DNA from: Planctomycetota bacterium
GTDB taxonomy: Bacteria; Planctomycetota; UBA1135
DNA length: 5,149 nt
Assembly: GCA_003501525.1 (NCBI GenBank)
Contig: DNPI01000122.1
Location: 1-5,149 of the forward strand
Direction of reading: 5' to 3'
This document shows, piece after piece, positions 1 through 5,149 of this stretch. The stretch's first letter is position 1. Each line of letters begins with the position of its first letter. A program made the translations under genes and the position numbers. Under the pieces are notes generated by a model. The model did not search any database. It saw only the letters and a list, made by a program, of their open reading frames with translations, and was not told the DNA's origin.

Positions 1-1208
1 TGAGTCACCACATTGGCATTAAAGTCAACATCGACCTCTGTCGCACCGAGTACTACCACATCCACCATCGAAGCAAAGTTCCCTTTCCCGTGGTAGTTAT
101 AGGAAGTAAACGGCGAAGTGTTTAAGTGACCAGGGTTTTCCCGCATGCTTCTTACCCCTTCAAGATCAAAAGTCTGACCATCGAGAATGTAGTCCGTTAA
201 GCCATCCTCCAGCATGCTGACGAGATATTGAGTAGAACCACCTCGAACGAATCGGGCTTTAACTCCTGCATGCTCCATCATCCCTCGCAAAAACTGCGCA
301 AAAGCAAGAGCAATCCCACCTGCTCCCGCCTGGAAGGAAAACCCTTCCCGGAGAATCCCCGCATCGCGAACAAATTGCGCAACATACTCAGCAATAAGAA
401 GCCGGTCAGGAGAACGAGTAATCCTTGTCGTGCCTGAAACAATGCGAGAAGGGTCACCAACTCGATCAACGACCACTACCTGATCAACGTCTTGCCCTTG
501 TATCTGCCAAGGGACACAAGGAAAAGGAACCACGTGGTCTGTAACCACAATGACATGATTTGCATACTTGGAATCGGCGAGGCCAAAACCGAGTAAGCCG
601 CAAGCACTAGGGCCGCGATCACCTGTGGCGTTCCCAAAAGGATCCGCTGCAGGAGCTGCTATGACAGCGATGTCGATAGTGACCTCACCATCTTGCACAG
701 CTTGCCACCGACCCCCATGACTTCTCAGCACTCCCATTCCTCGCATTTTTCCATGCGAACAGAAATCACCCAAAGGCCCATTCATTGAACCTTCAATGTG
801 GTGAATAGTCCCATCCTCGAGATATGGGATGAGATGAGCATGACACGGGAACGAGGCACTCGGGAACCAACGAAGGTCTTTCACTCCCAGCTCTTTCGCG
901 GCATCGAACAGTGCATTTGCGACTAGATCGCCGTCACGGAAATGGTGATGCGTACTTACCGTCATTCCATCGCGTAGACCCGCAGCAGACAAAGCAGCTT
1001 TGAGCCCACCAACAATGTCGCCATCTACATCAACTCTTTTGTCGCCGTCAGCCGGAAAATCAGCGCAACTACGTACTGCCGGTGCAGCCTTTTGCCCTTC
1101 CGGCCGCAACATGCCAACGCCCTGCCAAGGCAGTGTCTTCCGACCGTTTATTTCGGCCGGAATTTGTCGTCCAGCGGCATTTTTCACACTTTCCTGAGTC
1201 AAAGGCAT
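1..1208 (-). CDS. citF: Citrate lyase alpha subunit (citrate:acetyl-ACP transferase), 3' end missing
   Basis: The alpha subunit moves the citrate moiety onto the acyl-carrier thioester, releasing acetate and forming citryl-ACP for the beta subunit; it is a cytoplasmic enzyme of the CoA-transferase superfamily. Reading leftwards from the ATG at 1208, the frame is open to the window edge for 402 codons. Recognisable CitF blocks are NAAGRKIPAEING (residues 10-22), RSCADFPADGDKRV (46-59), DGMTVSTHHHFRDGDLV (80-96), RSHGGR (162-167), DPFGNATG (189-196), DRVGDPSRIVSG (248-259), EGFSFQAGAGG (288-298) and VVVLGATEVDVDFNANVVT (384-402). Family members are roughly 510 residues, so about 100 C-terminal residues lie outside the window. 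The start is supported by the conserved N-terminal extension beginning at residue 10, and it lies 10 bases after the citDE stop. No clear Shine-Dalgarno is seen, so translational coupling to citDE is plausible. The identification is strong; the stop cannot be seen. Confidence 0.95.
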   Translation of the reverse strand, partial: MPLTQESVKNAAGRQIPAEINGRKTLPWQGVGMLRPEGQKAAPAVRSCADFPADGDKRVDVDGDIVGGLKAALSAAGLRDGMTVSTHHHFRDGDLVANALFDAAKELGVKDLRWFPSASFPCHAHLIPYLEDGTIHHIEGSMNGPLGDFCSHGKMRGMGVLRSHGGRWQAVQDGEVTIDIAVIAAPAADPFGNATGDRGPSACGLLGFGLADSKYANHVIVVTDHVVPFPCVPWQIQGQDVDQVVVVDRVGDPSRIVSGTTRITRSPDRLLIAEYVAQFVRDAGILREGFSFQAGAGGIALAFAQFLRGMMEHAGVKARFVRGGSTQYLVSMLEDGLTDYILDGQTFDLEGVRSMRENPGHLNTSPFTSYNYHGKGNFASMVDVVVLGATEVDVDFNANVVT

Positions 1209-1218
1209 AGCTAAATAT

Positions 1219-2442
1219 TCAAGATTCCGATTCTTCTTTTGCTTCGCGCCAGTCGGCAGCAAGAAGGCCCGCCGATTCAGCTCCACGAACCACATTTAAA
1301 GCTCGCTGAACAACTGGAGGGTCAATCATCTTCGACCCTAAGCTCACAACAGCTTCTCCCTGCGCTTCGGCTTCTTCGAAAGCTTCAACTATCGCGCAAG
1401 CTTTTTCAATTTGTTCTGCTGATGGTGCTAACTCCTCGTGGACCACACGAATTTGGCGAGGATGAACACACCCTTTCCCTTCGAAACCCAAAGCTTTTGC
1501 CTCACGCACGCTTGCACGCAAGCCCTCTTCATCACCAACATTCCCATAAACAGAATCAATGGCCTGCAGTCCACACGCCTTAGCCGCATGAACAACAAAA
1601 GAGCGAGCAAAAAGTGTTTCCGCCCCTTCGGGTGTTTTGACTACGCCGAGATCAACCGTGAGATCTTCGAGACCGAGGGTTAGAGCCACGTTCCTGGTCG
1701 AGGCTTCGGCAATATCCACCGCTTTAAGCACTCCTCGGGCTGTCTCCAAAATAGGCATAAATAGCAGTGGGGTGTCACCCGCGGCCTCCTCGAATTTCTG
1801 CACCTCTTCCGCGTCTTCAATTTTGGGAAGCAGAACAAGGTGGAAAGGTGCATCCAGCAAAGCCGCAATATCGGCAAGGCCAAGCTCTCCCTGGTTAACA
1901 CGAACCATTCTCTCGCAATCGCCCCAGTCCAATGCGTGTAGGGCGTGGCGCACTAAACAAAGAGCATCCGCCTTCGCTGTGGGTGCTACAGAATCTTCCA
2001 AATCAAGGATGACGGCATCTGGACGGTGCAAAGCCGCATTAAGCATGTATTTAGGCTCATTGCCGGGTAAGTAAAGACGACTACGTCGTGGTCGTTTACG
2101 AATCGGCTCAGCAATAGAGGCTCCGCTCTCCTCAGGAGGCACACGTAAATCGGGATTCCCGAGCGTTTTTTGCGCAAGAGCCTCCAACCTCGCTTTATGG
2201 ATAAAAGGAAGAGCTCCCCGATCCTCAACTTCCAGAAGACCTTTCTCTAACCCAACATCTTTAGCAAGATTCGTGAGCATCTCTCGAATGGCATCACCAT
2301 AAAGAACTTCAACTTTGCTTGAGAGTTCTAGGTCAAAATTGCCGTCCTTTGATGGAGTCCATCCCATCCAGCAATCCCCACGAGCAGAATCGCCTCGTCG
2401 TCCCGCCTGAAATGCGGGTTCAGATACACGGGTCTCAGTCAT
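1219..2442 (-). CDS. citE: Fused citrate lyase acyl carrier (CitD) and citryl-ACP lyase beta subunit (CitE)
   Basis: One 407-residue polypeptide carries two citrate lyase subunits. Residues 13-90 resemble CitD: an AG motif at 13-14, KVEVLYGDAIREML (43-56) and DRGALPFIHKARLEAL (74-89). A linker (about 90-117) leads to CitE of the HpcH/HpaI-type TIM-barrel family: RSRLYLPG (120-127), DAVILDLEDSV (142-152), PILETARGV (230-238; the Glu is a likely Mg ligand), GLEDLTVDLG (257-266), GKGCVHPRQI (322-331) and VVSLGSKMID near 366-374. CitE cleaves citryl-thioester to oxaloacetate and acetyl-thioester. At the usual site of the prosthetic-group Ser in CitD the sequence reads ARGDCW (20-25), with Gly22 where related CitD proteins have Ser as I recall; the closest Ser is residue 19. 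I chose the ATG at 2442 because it leaves room for divergent promoters and gives a normal CitD N-terminus. A GTG at 2487 and an ATG at 2469 are in-frame alternatives. No well-spaced Shine-Dalgarno is visible for any of them. The gene stands first in an operon with citF. Confidence 0.92.
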   Translation of the reverse strand: MTETRVSEPAFQAGRRGDSARGDCWMGWTPSKDGNFDLELSSKVEVLYGDAIREMLTNLAKDVGLEKGLLEVEDRGALPFIHKARLEALAQKTLGNPDLRVPPEESGASIAEPIRKRPRRSRLYLPGNEPKYMLNAALHRPDAVILDLEDSVAPTAKADALCLVRHALHALDWGDCERMVRVNQGELGLADIAALLDAPFHLVLLPKIEDAEEVQKFEEAAGDTPLLFMPILETARGVLKAVDIAEASTRNVALTLGLEDLTVDLGVVKTPEGAETLFARSFVVHAAKACGLQAIDSVYGNVGDEEGLRASVREAKALGFEGKGCVHPRQIRVVHEELAPSAEQIEKACAIVEAFEEAEAQGEAVVSLGSKMIDPPVVQRALNVVRGAESAGLLAADWREAKEESES

Positions 2443-2472
2443 CTCCTGGAATTCTATCCCCTGTCGCATAGC

Positions 2473-2488
2473 TGCGTCAGCTGACACA
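2473..2488. promoter_or_regulatory. Palindrome in the divergent citDE / DUF1028 intergenic region (possible operator)
   Basis: The sequence tgcgtcagctgacaca has a perfect 10-base palindromic core, GTCAGCTGAC (2476-2485), flanked by one mismatched pair and then two matching pairs, so 7 of 8 positions per half-site match. It lies between the two divergent genes, about 30 bases upstream of the chosen citDE start and about 32 bases upstream of the plus-strand ATG. A dimeric regulator could control one or both genes from here; which one is unknown. If citDE actually starts at the GTG at 2487, the palindrome would lie in its first codons and this reading weakens. I could not identify convincing -35/-10 boxes for either direction. 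Confidence 0.35.
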
Positions 2489-2511
2489 CAAAATGTATTT
2501 CAGATTAATAT

Positions 2512-2515
2512 GGAG
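2512..2515 (+). promoter_or_regulatory. Ribosome binding site of the DUF1028 gene
   Basis: GGAG lies five bases before the ATG at 2521, a normal spacing. It is the only well-placed Shine-Dalgarno-like site in the window and supports this start, as does the typical signal peptide that begins there. Confidence 0.65.
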
Positions 2516-2520
2516 TATCC

Positions 2521-2580
2521 ATGCGCCGTCCCCTCGCAACCATACTCGCCCTCCTACTAGCCGCCGGCCCCGCATTAGCG
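2521..2580 (+). other. Signal peptide with predicted cleavage before Thr21
   Basis: The first 20 residues have a basic n-region (Arg2, Arg3), a hydrophobic core (about 5-15, Leu/Ala-rich) and a c-region ending in ALA, a classic signal peptidase I site. There is no lipobox Cys. Cleavage after Ala20 would make Thr21 the mature N-terminus, followed by WSIVVV. This corresponds to the TxSIV start of cytoplasmic DUF1028 proteins, where the Thr follows the initiator Met. Confidence 0.85.
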
Positions 2581-4806
2581 ACTTGGAGCATTGTTGTCGT
2601 CAATCTAGAGACCGGAGAAATCTGCGTGGCTTCTGCCACTTGCATCCCAGGGCTTAATCTCCGCGGATTAACCCCTGTCCTGATTCCAGAAGTTGGAGGA
2701 GCAACGGCACAAGCAGCAGGCGACAGTATCGGCACGCGCATTCTTATCCATGACGATTTACTACTCGGTAAAAGTCCGGAATCGATATTGGCGCATTTGG
2801 CTGATTTCGACAGCCTCCACTACGCACGGCAATACGGAATGATTGACGCTCAAGGACGCGTGCTGACTTATACAGGGAACCAAGCAGCAGATTGGGCAGG
2901 GGGCATAACGGGGCAATCCGGCCCACTCGTTTATGCCATTCAGGGAAATATTCTCACGGGAGCACCCGTAGTCCTTGAAGCCGAACAGGCATTGTTAAAT
3001 ACACCTGGAGATCTCTCCCAGAAAGTAATGGCCGCAATGGAAGCAGCTGCGGCTTTTGGAGGGGATGGTCGCTGCTCTTGCGATCCCATGTCGCCTACCG
3101 CCTGCGGTAGCCCTCCCCCGCCTGGAAGCTGGAAGTCTTCCCATATCGCTTATTACCTAATCGCTCGGCCAGGTGATCAAGCCGGGGTGTGCAACATGAG
3201 TGGATGCGCAAAAGGAGATTTTTGGCTCACTATCAATGAACGAGATTTAACATTCTCAGATCCCGACCCCATCATTTTGATGCGGCAAGATTACGACGCA
3301 TGGAGACTCGCACTCTCCGGACGCCCCGACGCCGTCAATTCCACTATCCATGCACCCACTATGCATGTAGAAGCTGGCAGCACCTCAACTGTGGCTTATC
3401 TCCTCGAATTAGCTGATATCGATGGGGTACCCCTAACCAATGGCGGCGCATCAATTGCAATGGAGCATGATTCGCGCTCGAGAGGAAGCTCTTCCTTAAT
3501 CAATGTAATCGACAACCAAGACGGGACATATGTCGCAGAAATTGCACCCGGAACTCAGGTGGGACTAGATCGACTACGTTTTATCGTTGATGACGGGGTT
3601 AGACCCGTGACTCTGTGGCCACCTATGTCACTAATTGTGCATCCAGAAGAATTCGAGCCCTGGAATGACCCAAAGCCGATTGACGGCTTAGATACAGGCG
3701 TAAACCCCTCACATCCTTTCCTCATGCCGGATGGGCTTACCGCCTTTTTCCTCTCAACGGAACAAGGAACAAAGGGTTTGTTCCGAGCAACACGAACGGC
3801 TGCAAACAATTCTTTTGGCGCCAGCACTCAAGTTGGCTTCAACACTTTTGATGCCAGAAGAATGACCGATTTCTGGATGTCGCCAGACGAGCTACGTATC
3901 ACTTTTTCTTTCAATGACCCCGTAGCGGGAGTTGAACGGCTCGCCACTGCTTCTCGACTCTCCATAAGCCAAGATTTCGAGGCCCCGGAAATTTTGCAGG
4001 AGCTAGATTCCGGACAAGGAGAGAGAGAGCCTTGGCTAAGCCCTAACGAGAAAGAAATCATTTTTTCTTCGTCCAGATTCGGTTCGCCGAAGCTGTTTAT
4101 GGCCCATCGGCTAAATCTAGAAGCTGACTGGTTCCCCCCAACCGAAATAGACATTGCTTCTTCAAGTGCTGGGAACCCCGTCCTTGCTACCGGAGGGCTC
4201 AACCTTCTACACGGCAGACCCGGAAATAGCCCTCGCATCTCTTTCCGGAATCCAGATGGTGACTTCGCCCCTGCCGGACCCGTTCCCGGTAGTCTTCACC
4301 CCACACAAGGAGAGCTTTTGCCTTCAAGCTTAAATAGCAGCGACAGCGTCTTATGGTTAACCGGCGTAGCAGGACCCACATCCGGTGTCTTCCAAGCCAA
4401 AAGGCAAGTCAACACATTGGTCGCAATCCCGAATGCCATTTCTGCCTCTGCTGGAGGCACCGTTTCTTTTTCTCTACACGCAGGGATGAGCTGGGCTGGC
4501 AAACCTTACATCTTGGTAGCTAGCGCTTCTGGTATCCAACCAGGCACTATCCACCTCGACACGGCCCTTCCGCTCGTAGCTGATACGGTCACGAGTATGA
4601 CTCTCAGCCTTGCGAACGGCCCCGTACTCCCAGGCTCGGCAGGGCAACTAGATAACACAGGCCAAGCTGCTGCATCCCTCGTCCTCACTCCAGGACTTGT
4701 TTCCAATCCCTCCTTAATTGATCGGGATTATCACTTCGCCTTCCTGGCATTCGATGGAACGCATGGATTCGCCAGTCAAGCAGTTCCCGTCCGCCTTAAT
4801 CCTTAA
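2521..4806 (+). CDS. Secreted multidomain protein: DUF1028 (Ntn-hydrolase-like) + Ig-like + PD40 propeller + C-terminal beta module
   Basis: This 761-residue protein has a signal peptide (1-20) and is therefore predicted to be exported. Residues 21 to about 217 match DUF1028, an Ntn-hydrolase-like family of unproven activity: TWSIVVVNLETGE at the start, ATAQAAGDSIGTR (61-73), a YGMIDAQGRVLTYTGN stretch (105-120), IQGNILTG (140-147) and FGGDGR (179-184), then a Cys/Pro-rich insert (185-206) before HIAYYLIAR. About 280-373 looks like an Ig/invasin-type beta-sandwich (DNQDGTYVAEIAPGT at 331-345). About 380-626 holds five PD40/TolB-like repeats, the clearest being PWLSPNEKEIIFSSSRFG (504-521). 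The last ~130 residues form a Gly/Leu-rich beta module that I associate with planctomycete secreted proteins. All seven Cys (35, 41, 185, 187, 195, 224, 229) fall in the N-terminal part, suggesting disulphides in an exported domain. It is divergent from citDE and convergent with the next gene. The substrate is unknown; the DUF1028 call is firm and the later domains are moderate. Confidence 0.88.
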   Translation: MRRPLATILALLLAAGPALATWSIVVVNLETGEICVASATCIPGLNLRGLTPVLIPEVGGATAQAAGDSIGTRILIHDDLLLGKSPESILAHLADFDSLHYARQYGMIDAQGRVLTYTGNQAADWAGGITGQSGPLVYAIQGNILTGAPVVLEAEQALLNTPGDLSQKVMAAMEAAAAFGGDGRCSCDPMSPTACGSPPPPGSWKSSHIAYYLIARPGDQAGVCNMSGCAKGDFWLTINERDLTFSDPDPIILMRQDYDAWRLALSGRPDAVNSTIHAPTMHVEAGSTSTVAYLLELADIDGVPLTNGGASIAMEHDSRSRGSSSLINVIDNQDGTYVAEIAPGTQVGLDRLRFIVDDGVRPVTLWPPMSLIVHPEEFEPWNDPKPIDGLDTGVNPSHPFLMPDGLTAFFLSTEQGTKGLFRATRTAANNSFGASTQVGFNTFDARRMTDFWMSPDELRITFSFNDPVAGVERLATASRLSISQDFEAPEILQELDSGQGEREPWLSPNEKEIIFSSSRFGSPKLFMAHRLNLEADWFPPTEIDIASSSAGNPVLATGGLNLLHGRPGNSPRISFRNPDGDFAPAGPVPGSLHPTQGELLPSSLNSSDSVLWLTGVAGPTSGVFQAKRQVNTLVAIPNAISASAGGTVSFSLHAGMSWAGKPYILVASASGIQPGTIHLDTALPLVADTVTSMTLSLANGPVLPGSAGQLDNTGQAAASLVLTPGLVSNPSLIDRDYHFAFLAFDGTHGFASQAVPVRLNP

Positions 4807-4813
4807 AGGACCA

Positions 4814-5149
4814 TTAGTCTTTCCGGCTAATTAACCTACGCAACATTCGCACTGCGCGAATACCCCAGCTCCTAAAACCCGGAGCCCAAACAAGAACCTG
4901 CTCATGGGTTCGAATCGGACCTCCGTACCGACCGAGCAGATGCGGAGCCTCGATTTCACCTCGAGAAGCATCCATCCAACGAAACCCTAGCTCGGCTCCC
5001 TTTTCCACCATGTGGTGAAATATCACTGTGCCCGCTCCAAGCTGGCGGGCGTCTTCGCGGAAAGCCAAATGGTAAGAAAGGAAATGGTCTCCAGATCGCG
5101 GCCCCCAATGGAAGGCAATCATTTTGTCATCCAATCGACAAACACCAAT
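4814..5149 (-). CDS. GNAT-fold acyl/aminoacyltransferase (Acetyltransf_6 / FemAB-like), N-terminus missing
   Basis: The frame is open from the right edge of the window to a TAA at 4814, giving 111 residues of the C-terminal half of a protein that starts outside the window. An in-frame TTG at 5134 and an ATG at 5122 exist, but coding similarity continues upstream of both, so neither is likely the true start. The pattern LDDKMIAFHWGPRSGDHFLSYHLAF followed by GAGTVIFHHMVEKGAELG and then FRWMDASRGE fits the BioF2/CelD-like and FemAB-like GNAT proteins: a beta-hairpin, the acyl-donor helix and the 'D..RG' strand. Such enzymes act in cell-envelope or exopolysaccharide modification or in peptidoglycan bridge formation; which applies here cannot be told from this fragment. 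The C-terminus is Arg-rich (IRAVRMLRRLISRKD). It is convergent with the DUF1028 gene, 7 bases between the stops. Confidence 0.72.
   Translation of the reverse strand: MGVCRLDDKMIAFHWGPRSGDHFLSYHLAFREDARQLGAGTVIFHHMVEKGAELGFRWMDASRGEIEAPHLLGRYGGPIRTHEQVLVWAPGFRSWGIRAVRMLRRLISRKD

Noticed and set aside
1637..2074. Open frame on the plus strand, 145 codons, opposite citDE
   Set aside because: It lies wholly inside the conserved CitE coding sequence on the other strand, is Ser/Ala/Arg-rich with no recognisable motif, and has no Shine-Dalgarno; it is a shadow of the real gene.
2443..2487. GTG at 2487 as the start of citDE
   Set aside because: It would add 15 residues with no CitD similarity, has no Shine-Dalgarno, and leaves only 33 bases between the two divergent start codons. 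The ATG at 2442 is preferred, though not proven.
2481..2511. CTGACA (2481-2486) and TAATAT (2506-2511) as a plus-strand promoter
   Set aside because: The 19-base spacing is long, and transcription would start about at or after the Shine-Dalgarno at 2512-2515, leaving no usable leader.
3828..4238. Open frame on the minus strand, 136 codons, opposite the propeller region of the secreted protein
   Set aside because: The plus-strand frame has clear PD40-type repeats through this stretch; the minus-strand product resembles nothing and is an antisense shadow.
4805..4822. Imperfect hairpin AAAGGAC-CATTA-GTCTTT between the convergent stops, as a terminator
   Set aside because: Only six weak pairs with a bulged G and no following T-run in either direction; it also overlaps the last codons of the transferase gene. 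Too weak to call.
5132..5134. TTG at 5134 as the start of a 106-residue protein
   Set aside because: The frame stays open to the window edge, and the residues just upstream (IGVCR) continue the GNAT-like strand pattern, so this is an internal Leu of a longer gene.

Overview
The window holds four protein-coding genes and almost no non-coding DNA. In order they are: the first 402 codons of a citrate lyase alpha-subunit gene (citF, minus strand, running off the left edge); a fused citrate lyase gamma-beta gene (citD-citE, minus strand); a large secreted multidomain protein with an N-terminal DUF1028 domain (plus strand); and the C-terminal part of a GNAT-fold acyl/aminoacyltransferase (minus strand, running off the right edge). 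I see no RNA genes, mobile elements, CRISPR arrays or long repeats.

Organism: bacterial, with dense coding and moderate GC. The C-terminal ~130 residues of the secreted protein form a beta-rich module of the type 'GGTVSFSL.AG...G.PY.LV.SASG..PGT...LPL......LPGS.G.LD..G.A...L.L.PGL'. I associate this module with large secreted proteins of Planctomycetota, so an uncultivated planctomycete-like bacterium is my best guess. This rests on recalled family patterns, not on a search. Shine-Dalgarno sites are weak or absent on the two cit genes, which would also fit.

Layout: positions 1-2442 are a minus-strand operon transcribed right to left, citDE first and citF second, separated by 10 bases. Together they encode the three citrate lyase subunits on two polypeptides: acyl carrier (gamma), citryl-lyase (beta) and acyl-transferase (alpha). 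The complex splits citrate to oxaloacetate and acetate. The maturation genes (citC, citX, citG) are not in the window. A short divergent promoter region (about 2443-2520) with a near-perfect 16-base palindrome separates citDE from the secreted-protein gene. That gene ends 7 bases from the convergent transferase gene.

Two points deserve attention. First, in the carrier domain of the CitDE fusion, the position where I expect the prosthetic-group serine appears to be glycine, with the nearest serine three residues away. Second, the DUF1028 protein has a signal peptide whose predicted cleavage site would leave the conserved Thr of this Ntn-hydrolase-like family as the mature N-terminal residue. 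The same protein then carries an Ig-like domain, about five PD40-type propeller repeats and the C-terminal module. Nothing here looks like a wholly new multi-gene system; the unusual features lie inside the two large proteins.
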